64,000 nucleotides of DNA. Source: JAAFIP01 sp031390175 (GTDB lineage: Bacteria; Pseudomonadota; Gammaproteobacteria; Burkholderiales; Burkholderiaceae_C). Position 1 is the stretch's first letter, and each line of letters starts with the position of its first letter. Under the pieces are notes generated by a model. That model did not search any database, was not told the origin of the DNA, and saw nothing but the letters and a program-made list of their open reading frames with translations. This document shows, one piece after another, positions 48,135 through 57,600 of this stretch. The DNA is taken from positions 1 through 64,000 of the forward strand of contig JANMTF010000310.1 in NCBI GenBank assembly GCA_031390175.1, written 5' to 3'. The translations under genes and the position numbers were made by a program.

Positions 48135-50126
48135 ATGTCTGATCTCAATGCATTGTTGCTTGCGTTGAACCCGCAGGCCTCGCTGGCACAGCGCCACCTA
48201 TGGCTTATCAGCCTGTTGGACTGGGTGCGCGGCGACGGCACATCACCCGATACATCTTTGCAGCGGGTGCGTACATTCCTGGACGCTTTGCTGGGTGACC
48301 CACCGCTTGAGATGCGATTTAGAGCCTGGTGGGTAGTCCTTGCCGATACGGTGGACATCACCACCTTGCTGGCTGATTTTGGTTTTGCCCCTCGCACAGC
48401 CTTTGTCAGTGAGCTGGGTCAACGCATCAGGCGAAAGCTGTTGCCTATCACTCCCGAGACCAGCGATGCGGCTGCGCTGTTTGAGCTGGCTTTGGACACC
48501 GATACCGATGCGGCTTGGCTAACAGCATTGGATGAAGACACGCTGCAGCGGCTTGCGGGCCTGCTGCACCTGCCGTCGTATGAACCTGGATTGAGCCTGT
48601 GGCAGCACGAGGTTTTAGACGCTATTACCTACTGCGCAAGCCAGGTGCGTTCGATTGGCTTTGCCCCCGAGATGCGTTTGCGAATGAGTGCACCGGCTGT
48701 GCAAGGTCGGCCGTTTCATGCGCTGGCGGGAGATGCAGAGGCTTTTCGTGCGGCTTATGTCGCCCACCCGCGTGATGCGGTTCTAGTCGAAGCCAACGCC
48801 CAGCAATTACGCGAGCGGCTGGAAGCCTGTCGGCAAGCGGCGGGAGGGGTGTACAGTCATTTGGAAGACCATGGGGTCTCTGTGGGCCTGGTGTTTCGGC
48901 TGCGGCAAATGCGCAAGCGCATTGTGCGCATTCGCGAGTTGATGGATTGTTTGCTATCGACCTCGCCCCTAGGCAGCACCCAGCGGTTGATGGCGCGCTT
49001 GGCTACCCTGTCCAGCGAAGAGCGCAGTGTGCGTGCCTTGATTACTGCCAATTCCTCACTGCTTGCCGCCAAGGTGGCCGAGCGCAGTGCAGAAACTGGT
49101 GAGCACTACATCACGCGTGACCTGGCGGAGTACCGCTCCATGTTACGCAAAGCCGCTGGCGGTGGCGCCTTTATGTCGATCACCACTTTAGTGAAGTTTG
49201 CGTTACTCGGTTTGAGTCTTTCGGTGTTTTGGTCTGGCTTGCTGGCCAGCGTCAATTACGCATTGAGCTTTGTGGCGATACAGTTGTTCCATGGGACAGT
49301 AGCGACTAAACAGCCTGCCATGACGGCGCCTGCAATGGCCGCCAAGCTGCAAGATGTAGAAAGCTCGGCTGCAATGAATCTGTTTGTGGACGAGGTCACA
49401 CACCTGATGCGTTCACAGGTCGCCGCTGTGATCGGAAATCTGGCATTGGTCGTTCCCGGTGTGGTGGCAATCAGTGCGGTGATCCAGCTGGTCTCTGGCC
49501 AGCCCATGATTAGTCAAAAAGAGGCGCACCATGTGCTGGAATCGCTTACCTTGCTTGGCCCAACAGTGATTTTTGCAGCGTTTACGGGAGTGTTGCTGTT
49601 CGCCTCCAGCATTGTTGCAGGGTGGGTGGAGAACTGGTTTGTGTTGCACCGGCTCGATTCTGCGCTGCGTTATAACCCGCGCATCACCGCAACGCTTGGG
49701 GCCGAGCGCGCCCATCGCTGGGCGATCTTCTGGCGTAAAAACATCTCAGGATTTGCCTCTAATATTTCATTGGGCTTTATGTTGGGTTTGATTCCTGCGT
49801 TTGCGGTGTTCTTTGGCATCGGGTTGGAGGTTCGGCACGTCACTTTGTCGACTGGGCAGATAGCCGCGGCTGTCGCATCGCTGGGTGAAAGTGCTTTCAA
49901 GGTGCCTGCACTGTGGTGGTGCGTGGCGGCTATTCCCATGACGGCGTTTCTTAACCTGGCTGTCAGTTTCTATTGTGCCTTTCGGGTTGCGTTGGCGGCT
50001 AACAGCGTCAGCGTGATGGATCGCGGGAGGATTCGCAATGCCATTTGGACCCGGTTGAAAACCGCGCCATGGTCTTTTCTGTGGCCGTCCAAACACGGCG
50101 CTTTGAACGCGGAGTCCAAGGCCTAA
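48135..50126 (+). CDS. Gcr-type 'site-specific recombinase' family membrane protein
   Basis: 663-residue protein of the COG4389 family, named site-specific recombinase after a neisserial gene, though it looks like a membrane protein: a soluble N-terminal half (to about 330, with LRQMRKRIVRIRELMDCLL) and multiple hydrophobic segments in the C-terminal half (STSLVKFALLGLS-like region, VAAVIGNLALVVPGVVAISA, TVIFAAFTGVLLFASSIVAG, ISLGFMLGLIPAFAVFFGIG). I see no recombinase catalytic motif of either the serine or tyrosine class. The true role is unknown. Confidence 0.82.
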   Translation: MSDLNALLLALNPQASLAQRHLWLISLLDWVRGDGTSPDTSLQRVRTFLDALLGDPPLEMRFRAWWVVLADTVDITTLLADFGFAPRTAFVSELGQRIRRKLLPITPETSDAAALFELALDTDTDAAWLTALDEDTLQRLAGLLHLPSYEPGLSLWQHEVLDAITYCASQVRSIGFAPEMRLRMSAPAVQGRPFHALAGDAEAFRAAYVAHPRDAVLVEANAQQLRERLEACRQAAGGVYSHLEDHGVSVGLVFRLRQMRKRIVRIRELMDCLLSTSPLGSTQRLMARLATLSSEERSVRALITANSSLLAAKVAERSAETGEHYITRDLAEYRSMLRKAAGGGAFMSITTLVKFALLGLSLSVFWSGLLASVNYALSFVAIQLFHGTVATKQPAMTAPAMAAKLQDVESSAAMNLFVDEVTHLMRSQVAAVIGNLALVVPGVVAISAVIQLVSGQPMISQKEAHHVLESLTLLGPTVIFAAFTGVLLFASSIVAGWVENWFVLHRLDSALRYNPRITATLGAERAHRWAIFWRKNISGFASNISLGFMLGLIPAFAVFFGIGLEVRHVTLSTGQIAAAVASLGESAFKVPALWWCVAAIPMTAFLNLAVSFYCAFRVALAANSVSVMDRGRIRNAIWTRLKTAPWSFLWPSKHGALNAESKA

Positions 50127-50187
50127 ACCAGAAACTGGGCCCTATACAGCGATGGCATTGCGGGTGACTATGTCCCCACGCTCCTCA

Positions 50188-50250
50188 GAACACTATATAT
50201 TTAATAGCTGGTCCCGCATATCTTATTTGGCTATAGCACCCATAGTGTTC
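50188..50250. repeat. Inverted repeat, possible bidirectional terminator, related to arms A/A'
   Basis: GAACACTAT (50188-50196) and ATAGTGTTC (50242-50250) are exact reverse complements around a 45-base loop. The loop contains ATAGCTGGTCCCGCAT..TATTTGGCTATAG, similar to the TAGCTGCTCCCGCAT..ATTGGGCTGCAG section of the 24 kb repeat arms. It lies between two convergent genes. Confidence 0.45.
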
Positions 50251-50316
50251 TTCCTCGCTGGCCTGCGCACCAAAGTTTTGACTCGGATTTGCATGGCACA
50301 TCATAAATAGAGACTT

Positions 50317-52998
50317 CTAACAAGTCGCCTTCTCCGGCCAATGTAGTTTTGGGAATACCTTGAAGAACAGCTTGCGGGCCTCTTCCAGCACCAGCACAGA
50401 TGACGCCACGCCTGCGGCTACAGCCCAATCAGTCCAGAGCATGCCAGTGGTACCAAATATGGTTGAAGCAACGCTCCAGTGCACGGCCAGAGCCTGTAGC
50501 AACAGTGTGCCAAGCAGTGCCGACCACAGCATACGGTTTTTGAAAAATTGAACGTTGAAGGCGGAGCCTTTTTCGCTGCGGGCATTGAACACATTGAAGA
50601 ACTGGAACAATACAAAGGTGGTGAATGCCATGGTCAAAGCGCGATCCTGAGGGCCCACTTGCATTTCGTAGTGCAGCACGCCCAACGTGCCCACCATCAT
50701 CGTCACACCAAACGCAAATATGCGTACCAATCGTGCCGCAGGCAGCACGGGTTGATCGCGTGGCCTGGGCGGTTCGTTCATGATGCCAGGGCGCGCAGAG
50801 TCTAGCGCGAGCGAGACGGCAGGCGGGCCGTCCATGATGATGGCCACCCATAAAATTTGTAGCGCAGTGAACGGTTCGGGCAAGCCAAAAAATGGCGCCA
50901 GAAAAACGGTCAAGATAGCGCCAATCGTGGTCGACATCTGAAAGCGTACAAACTTCAGGATGTTGTCATACAACGCACGGCCTTGTTTGACGGCTAGCAC
51001 GATGGTGCTGAAATTGTCGTCCGTGAGCACCATGGTGGCAGCCTCCTTGGCTACCGCGGTACCATTGATACCCATCGCCACGCCAATGTCAGCTTGCTTG
51101 AGTGCAGGTGCATCGTTGACTCCATCGCCTGTCATGGCGACGACATGTCCTTTGGCTTGCAGGGCGCGCACAATTTTCACCTTATGTGCTGGAGACACTC
51201 TGGCAAAAACAGTAATGTCGTCTATGGCTTTAGCCAGTTGCGGCGCATTCATGCGGTCAATGTCAGCCCCTGATATTGCCGTGCCGTGCAGACCGAGTTC
51301 TCGCGCAATAGCTGCAGCGGTAGTGTGGTGATCGCCGGTGATCATTTTGACTGCAATGCCCGCTTGCTGACACTCGGCAATCGCCTTCTTAGCCTCTGCA
51401 CGGGGGGGGTCCTGCAAACCAATCAAGCCAACAAAACTCAATGTCTGGATCCAGTCAATAAGTTCACTTTTTGATTTAAAGTCATGGAGTGACAAAGTGC
51501 GCCTGGCCACCAGCAAACCACGTAAGCCGCGTTGCCCTAAAGCTTCATAATCTGCATGCAATTGTTGTCTACGTGCCTCAGTCAGCGGTTGATCGCTATG
51601 GGCCACGCGTTCATGGGTGCAATGGGCGAGCAGCACATCGGGCGCACCCTTTGCGAACAGCTGCACGTCGTCACCGTCGCTATGGAACGTGGCCATAAAC
51701 TTGTGCCTTGAATCAAAGGGTAGCTCAGCTATCCGCGCAAGAGCGCGGTCAACCTCCTCTTTGAGCACACCACTTTTTGCTGCGAGCACGTGCAGCGCGG
51801 CTTCCATGGGGTCGCCTACGGCTTTGCCATCATGGACATGGCTGTCGTTACAGGCGACTATCGGAACCATTAATTGTGCAGTATCGACAACAGCGGTGTT
51901 ACTTTCTAGCGGGGTAATGTTGCCTTGAGTGGTGTAACCCTCGCCAGACACCTCGAACTGCTGCGCAGCACACATGAAAGTGCTTGCGGTCATCTGATTG
52001 AGGGTTAAAGTGCCGGTCTTGTCCGAGCAAATGACGGTGGTGCAGCCCAAGGTTTCTACGCTGGCCAAGCGTTTGACGATGGCATTTTGGCGCGCCATTT
52101 GGTGCATTCCCATAGCCAGCGTAACCGTGACAACTACCGGCAGACCCTCTGGCATGGCTGCTACCGACAGCGCTATGGCATCCAGGACAATCTCGGTGAG
52201 CTTCACACCGCGCAGGTATTGCAATAGCGAAAGCAGCGCGACCATCGTCAGGGCAATGATGCCCAACCTCTTGGCAAGCTGGTTAAGCTGAATCTGCAGG
52301 GGGGTCGGTAGTTCGTGTGTGCTTGCCAGTTCCTGCGAAAGTAGACCCATTTCGGTACGGGCGCCGGTTGCAGTCACTACCATCTCGGCACGGCCACGTG
52401 TCAGCAGCGTATTCATGTAGGCCATGTTGAACCGGTCCCCGATGGGCGCATCTACCAGAGCCAAAACATGGGATTGCTTGCCTACCGGCAAGGACTCACC
52501 CGTAAGTGCAGACTCGTCAATTTCAGCGCCTACCGCTGTGATCAAGCGTCCATCTGCCGCGACGTTTTCGCCCGCTTCCAGTAACAAGATGTCTCCCACC
52601 ACGACGCCATCGGCACTGATTTTCTGGGGGCTGGCGTTGCGCCGAACGCGGGCGGTCGCTGGCAGCATGGACTTCAGGGCTTGCAGGCTACGCTCGGCGC
52701 GGTATTCCTGATAAAAACCCACCAACGCGTTGATCACCACCACCGCCAAAATCACCCCGGCATCCTTGTAGCTACCTACCGCCGCAGCCAACAACGCTGC
52801 GCCGATCAAGATGACGATCATCAGCCCTTTGAACTGTGCGGCCAAGACCAGCCACCCCGAGCGCGAGGGCGGTGTGGCCAGTTGGTTTGGGCCGTCGCGG
52901 GCCAGACGCTCGCGCGCCTGCTCGCTGCTTAGTCCGAATTCGGGGCTCACTGAAAAATGACCGGTAACGGCATCTGGCGGTAGGGTGTGGGCCTTCAT
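50317..52998 (-). CDS. Cation-translocating P-type ATPase (type II, Ca2+-ATPase-like)
   Basis: 893-residue P-type ATPase. N-terminal cation ATPase motif (GLSSEQARERLARDGPNQLA), actuator TGES loop (ALTGESLPVGK), M4 PEGLPVVVTVTLAMG, phosphorylation site CSDKTGTLTLNQMT (Asp near residue 326), nucleotide domain KGAPDVLL, and hinge MTGDGVNDAPALKQADIG. The PEGLP motif and overall layout fit type II pumps for calcium or similar cations; the ion is not certain. The frame is open 20 codons upstream with a TTG, but the ATG at 52998 is likelier. It is divergent from the alcohol dehydrogenase. Confidence 0.92.
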   Translation of the reverse strand: MKAHTLPPDAVTGHFSVSPEFGLSSEQARERLARDGPNQLATPPSRSGWLVLAAQFKGLMIVILIGAALLAAAVGSYKDAGVILAVVVINALVGFYQEYRAERSLQALKSMLPATARVRRNASPQKISADGVVVGDILLLEAGENVAADGRLITAVGAEIDESALTGESLPVGKQSHVLALVDAPIGDRFNMAYMNTLLTRGRAEMVVTATGARTEMGLLSQELASTHELPTPLQIQLNQLAKRLGIIALTMVALLSLLQYLRGVKLTEIVLDAIALSVAAMPEGLPVVVTVTLAMGMHQMARQNAIVKRLASVETLGCTTVICSDKTGTLTLNQMTASTFMCAAQQFEVSGEGYTTQGNITPLESNTAVVDTAQLMVPIVACNDSHVHDGKAVGDPMEAALHVLAAKSGVLKEEVDRALARIAELPFDSRHKFMATFHSDGDDVQLFAKGAPDVLLAHCTHERVAHSDQPLTEARRQQLHADYEALGQRGLRGLLVARRTLSLHDFKSKSELIDWIQTLSFVGLIGLQDPPRAEAKKAIAECQQAGIAVKMITGDHHTTAAAIARELGLHGTAISGADIDRMNAPQLAKAIDDITVFARVSPAHKVKIVRALQAKGHVVAMTGDGVNDAPALKQADIGVAMGINGTAVAKEAATMVLTDDNFSTIVLAVKQGRALYDNILKFVRFQMSTTIGAILTVFLAPFFGLPEPFTALQILWVAIIMDGPPAVSLALDSARPGIMNEPPRPRDQPVLPAARLVRIFAFGVTMMVGTLGVLHYEMQVGPQDRALTMAFTTFVLFQFFNVFNARSEKGSAFNVQFFKNRMLWSALLGTLLLQALAVHWSVASTIFGTTGMLWTDWAVAAGVASSVLVLEEARKLFFKVFPKLHWPEKATC

Positions 52999-53091
52999 CA
53001 CAATGTGTTCATTCACCACGTTATTTGTTTGCACCGTGCTCAGATTCGTGGATACCAAGCACGCACCTTACCCAGGAACTTTAAGGCTGTC

Positions 53092-53110
53092 CGTGCGCGA
53101 ACGAACAGAC
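53092..53110 (+). promoter_or_regulatory. Motif A site upstream of alcohol dehydrogenase
   Basis: CGTGCG-CGAA-CGAACAGAC, 76 bases upstream of the dehydrogenase start and about 95 bases upstream of the divergent ATPase. Exact AGAC extension. Confidence 0.55.
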
Positions 53111-53185
53111 AATACTGCGGCGAGGGCGCATGCTGGTGTCCTGACACAATTTTACCAAGTGAGCCATTTTGAAGGGAAGCGCACC

Positions 53186-54244
53186 ATGCAAGCTCTAGTT
53201 TACAAAGGCACGGGTCGAAAGAGCTTGGAAGATCGTGCCAAACCCGTCATCCAACAAGCTACAGATGCGATCATCAAGATCACCAAAACAACCATTTGTG
53301 GCACCGACCTGCACATTTTGAAAGGAGATGTGCCCACTTGTAAGCCGGGCACCATTCTGGGTCATGAAGGTGTGGGCATAGTGGATGAAGTGGGTTCCGG
53401 GGTGGTGACGTTCAAAATGGGCGACAGAGTGCTCATTTCGTGTATTACGGCCTGTGGCCGCTGTGATTACTGCCGCAAAGGCATGTATTCACATTGCACC
53501 ACAGGCGGATGGATTCTGGGAAATTCAATCGATGGAACGCAGGCAGAGTTTGTACGCATTCCATACGCCGACACAAGTCTTCACCTGATTGCGCAGGGGG
53601 CGGACGAAGAAGCCTTGGTGATGCTGAGTGACATTTTTCCCACCGGGCTGGAGTGCGGTGTACGTAATGGCAAAGTGCAGCCAGGCTCCAGTGTCGCTAT
53701 AGTGGGCTCTGGGCCGATTGGCTTGGCCGTTTTGCTGACAGCTCAGCTTTACTCACCCGCACAGATCGTTGTCATTGACTTGGACGATAGCCGTCTGGCG
53801 GTGGCCAAGCGGTTTGGTGCGACCACCACGCTCAATAGCAGCCACTCCAACGTGGCTGAGCAGGCCATGAAATTAACGGGTGGCAGCGGTTTTGACACGG
53901 TGATCGAGGCGGTAGGTATCCCCGCTACTTTTACTTTGTGCCAGGACCTTGTAGCGCCCGGCGGCACCATTGCCAATGTGGGCGTACACGGTGTCAAAGC
54001 GGACCTCCACCTGGAGCGACTATGGTCGCACAACGTGACCATCACCACAGGATTGGTGGACACGGTGTCAACACCCATGCTACTCAAAACAGTGCAGTCG
54101 CAACGAATTGACGCCAAACAACTGATCACGCACCACTTTAAACTGGGCGAGATATTGGCCGCTTACGATACTTTCAGCAAAGCGACTGATACGCAGGCTC
54201 TGAAAGTAATTATCGAGCCTGAACAGGCCGATATCCCTCCATAA
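53186..54244 (+). CDS. Zinc-dependent alcohol dehydrogenase
   Basis: 352-residue medium-chain dehydrogenase. Catalytic zinc residues are in TTICGTDLHILKG (Cys38) and GHEGVGIVDEVG (His60, Glu61). The structural zinc site is complete in CGRCDYCRKGMYSHC (Cys90, 93, 96, 104). The nucleotide-binding Rossmann motif is VGSGPIGLAVLL. It oxidises alcohols or reduces aldehydes with NAD(P). The ATG at 53186 is chosen because the MQALVYKG opening is typical; the open frame extends 67 codons further without similarity and includes the motif-A site. Confidence 0.93.
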   Translation: MQALVYKGTGRKSLEDRAKPVIQQATDAIIKITKTTICGTDLHILKGDVPTCKPGTILGHEGVGIVDEVGSGVVTFKMGDRVLISCITACGRCDYCRKGMYSHCTTGGWILGNSIDGTQAEFVRIPYADTSLHLIAQGADEEALVMLSDIFPTGLECGVRNGKVQPGSSVAIVGSGPIGLAVLLTAQLYSPAQIVVIDLDDSRLAVAKRFGATTTLNSSHSNVAEQAMKLTGGSGFDTVIEAVGIPATFTLCQDLVAPGGTIANVGVHGVKADLHLERLWSHNVTITTGLVDTVSTPMLLKTVQSQRIDAKQLITHHFKLGEILAAYDTFSKATDTQALKVIIEPEQADIPP

Positions 54245-54260
54245 ATATTTGAAAAAGTAT

Positions 54261-54296
54261 TTGTCCTACACATCGCCACGTACCGTCCGACAGACC
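54261..54296 (+). promoter_or_regulatory. Motif B site followed by a CGACAGAC element
   Basis: TTGTCCTACA (54261-54270), and 10 bases later CGTACCGTCCGACAGAC (54279-54295), which shares the ACAGAC end of motif A but not its spacing. About 130-165 bases upstream of the small ORF that precedes ndvB. Confidence 0.4.
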
Positions 54297-54426
54297 TGAG
54301 CGATCACTGCGTTTATTCTCTGACTGGTGCCGATGCCCCTCAACGCGTCTCGCTCATACCGCCGGGAATATCCGCTTTTATCCAATTTTTTTGAGCTGCT
54401 GGCCAGCTCTGCTTACGGAGCATTTT

Positions 54427-54669
54427 ATGAAAACTCAATACAGCGCAGTGCCTTGCTGGAGCACCACCGCAAATAATCAGGGCGCAGACAGTTTTATGTT
54501 GGATGCATCGGTTCTGCGCGAGCACCTCAGATATTGCAAGAAGCCCTATGGTCGCTTGCACGGTATGGTGTGCGCAGCGACTTCGATGCAAGGTTTTGTT
54601 GCGTCCCGCTTCGTCACCACGCTGGTAGTTGTAACCGCGCTGATCGTTGTCAGTTCCCTAGTGATATAG
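54427..54669 (+). CDS. Small predicted membrane protein preceding ndvB (80 aa)
   Basis: 80-residue ORF with a hydrophilic N-terminal part (MKTQYSAVPCWSTTANNQGA) and a C-terminal transmembrane helix (FVTTLVVVTALIVVSSLVI) ending at the stop. GGAG lies 6 bases before the ATG, and the stop is 3 bases before the ndvB start, so it would be co-translated with the glucan synthase. I do not recognise it. It could be a small tail-anchored partner or regulator of the synthase. Confidence 0.5.
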   Translation: MKTQYSAVPCWSTTANNQGADSFMLDASVLREHLRYCKKPYGRLHGMVCAATSMQGFVASRFVTTLVVVTALIVVSSLVI

Positions 54670-54672
54670 GCT

Positions 54673-57600
54673 ATGGCGCAACCAAAGTTGCGACGTCTCC
54701 TGCCAGACGCGCCACAGGCGTTGTGCGACATATTAGGCAACACGCGCGGCCCTGTAGAGGCGCCCATACGCTCAGAGATTTTTGGCCCGCAGCGTTTTGC
54801 GCAGCACGGCCACAGTCTGGCGCTGACCCACCGGGCGGCGCTGGTCAGCTCTGGCGGGGCAACTTTTTTCCCGCGCCTGACTAACAATATCCTGGCGCTT
54901 AAGCAGGCCTATAGCTATATCAGCGGGCAGGCCAGCACGGGATACGACATCAGCCCGGCAGCGGAGTGGTTGCTCGACAATTTCCATTTGATCGAAGCGC
55001 AACTCAAAGAGATTCACGAGGGGCTGCCGCTAAGCTATTTTCGTGGGCTGCCGGTTTTGCTTGACGAGCCCCTGGCCGGATTGCCACGTGTATATGGTGT
55101 GGCCTGGGCTTTCGTAGCCCACACAGACGGCGCGTTTGATGAAGATCTTTTGTCCCACTTTCTGATTGCGTACCAGGAGACCACCGAACTTAACCTGAGC
55201 GAGATGTGGGCCTTGCCTACCACCCTGCGGGTAGTGCTTATTGAGAACTTGCGCCGCATAGCGCAAAGGGTGGCTGCCAACAAGGCGGCCCGAGAGGTGG
55301 CCAATCTGTGTTGTGACCATCTTGAAATGTACAGCGTGAAAGCGCTGGAGGAGTTGTATGGGTTCCTGAGTTTCAGAGGTGTTGGGCGCATGTTCCTGGC
55401 CCAAATGGCCTTGCGCTTGCTTGACACCCAGGCCACCAATTTAAATGCCTATCGCGAATGGATAAGAGCCGAGCTGCCAGACTTGGCGGCGTTCCAGTTG
55501 CAGCAACCCGCAGACCAAGCGGCCGATAACTTGAGCATGCGCAACGCAATTACCTCATTGCGCGCCATAGGTGATGCGGACTGGCCAGATATCGTTGCCC
55601 GTACCTGCCCCATGATGCGTCTGATGCTGACGTCGCCTGTGTTCGAGGCCGAGGATGCGGCAACGCGAGACCAGAGCCTGCACGGGATCGAGTTGCTGGC
55701 CAAACGCAGCGGTAAAAGTGAGCTGGCCGTGGCCCGCGCGCTGCTCGACCAGGTTCAAACATCATCGAGCAACGACGCGTCAACGCAGGTAGCGAGGCAT
55801 TGGCTGAGTGGGGCGGGTCGCCCCAGCTTGATGCACGCGCTGGGCATACAAAAGGGCGCAGCCATTGAATGGCAACCACTAATAAGATATTTTGCAGTGC
55901 CCGCCTATCTGTCCTTGCTGGCGTTAGGCACCGGCGGAATCATCGTATGGTTATTGCGGCACTATGAAATAGCACAAAGTGCGGGCCTGTCGGCGTGGTG
56001 GTTAACTTCACTCGGGGTATTAGCTGTCGTTTTCCCGGCTTCTGAGGTTGCCTTGGCGGTTCTCAACCGCCTCATCAGCGAATCCGTAAGGCCTCGCCAC
56101 CTGCCACGACTGGCCTTTGCGGACGGTATACCGGCAGACCACTCAGCGATAGTGGTCATTCCAGCGATGCTGTCCAGCACCGCAACCATTGAAGATTTGG
56201 CGCATCGTATGCTGTTGCATTACCTTGCCAATCCAGAGCGTCACGCGCAATTTGCCATGCTGACAGATTGGCCTGATGCAGACACTGAGACACAGCCTGG
56301 TGACAGCGCCCTGCTAGAGTGTGCAGCCGATCAGGTTAAACAGCTTAACCTGCGTTACCCGCAAGTGCAAGGCGATGCGCCTCGGTTTGTTCTGCTGCAC
56401 CGCAAAAGAAGCTACAGCGACACTGAGCTGCGTTGGATCGGGTGGGAGCGCAAACGCGGAAAGCTAGAGCTGTTGATCGCCACGATAGCAGAGGGAGTGG
56501 ACACCCATTTTTGCGATTTGGGCCAGATATCACGCATCGGCGGTAACATAAAGTACGTCGTTACTTTAGACAGCGATACCCAGCTGCCACCCGGAAGGCT
56601 ACGTGATTTGGTGGGTATCGCTGCGCATCCAGACAATCAGCCCAAGCTGGATGGCAGCGCTCGACGTGTAGTCAGTGGGTACGGTATCTTGCAGCCTCGC
56701 GTAGCGACGCCGCTACCGGCCCCTAAAGAGTTCACTTTGTACCACTGGTTGTTTGCAGGGCGTTGTGGCATTGACCCCTACAGTGCTGCTACCTCCGAGA
56801 TATACCAAGATGTATTTGGTGAGGGCACCTTCACTGGCAAGGGGCTGCTGAACGTGCAAGCGATGTACGCGGTATTGACCAATCGTTTACCAGATGGGCA
56901 AGTATTGAGCCACGACTTGTTGGAAGGGTCGCTGGCGCGGTGCGCCGCGGTCACTGACATTACAGTGATTGAAGATGCGCCTTTTCACGCAGATGTGGCC
57001 GCGTCACGCGTTCACCGATGGACTCGCGGGGATTGGCAGCTACTGCCTTTCCTTTTTAGTCTGGCGAGCTATCCGATGCACGCCATCAACCGCTGGAAGA
57101 TGTTTGATAACCTGCGACGCTCGCTGGTGGCGCCTATGTCGCTCATCTTGCTGGTGCTGGCGTTGTCGGGTGCATTTCTTTCCCCTTGGGCTGCGCTAGG
57201 CGTGGTTTTTGCAGCATTCGCTGCAGGTCCGTTGATGGGCGCTATCGCCGGGCTGTTGCCCAGTCGGGAGGATCTGGCGAAAAGGTATTTTTACCGGTTC
57301 GCTGCCGTCGATTTGCTGCGCGCAATACTCAGTGGCTTGTGGCATGTGGTGCAATTAGTGCAGCAAGCGCTCATGGCCGTAGACGCAATATGGCGCGCGC
57401 TGTACAGAACAGGCGTCAGCAGAAGGTATCTTTTGCAATGGACTACGGCGGCTGCGGCGCAAGCGGCCGCGAAGACGAAGTTGCCAGAGCTTGTGCGACA
57501 GCATTGGAAGGAGCCGGTGTTAGCGTTGCTACTGTGTGCAGGACTTTTGGCCTTGGGCACGCCACTGTCAGCAGCGACCGTTGCATTTTGCCTTTTATGG

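Noticed and set aside
48135..50126. 'Site-specific recombinase' taken as a mobile-element gene
   Set aside because: No serine- or tyrosine-recombinase catalytic motif is visible and the C-terminal half is membrane-spanning; the family name is historical.
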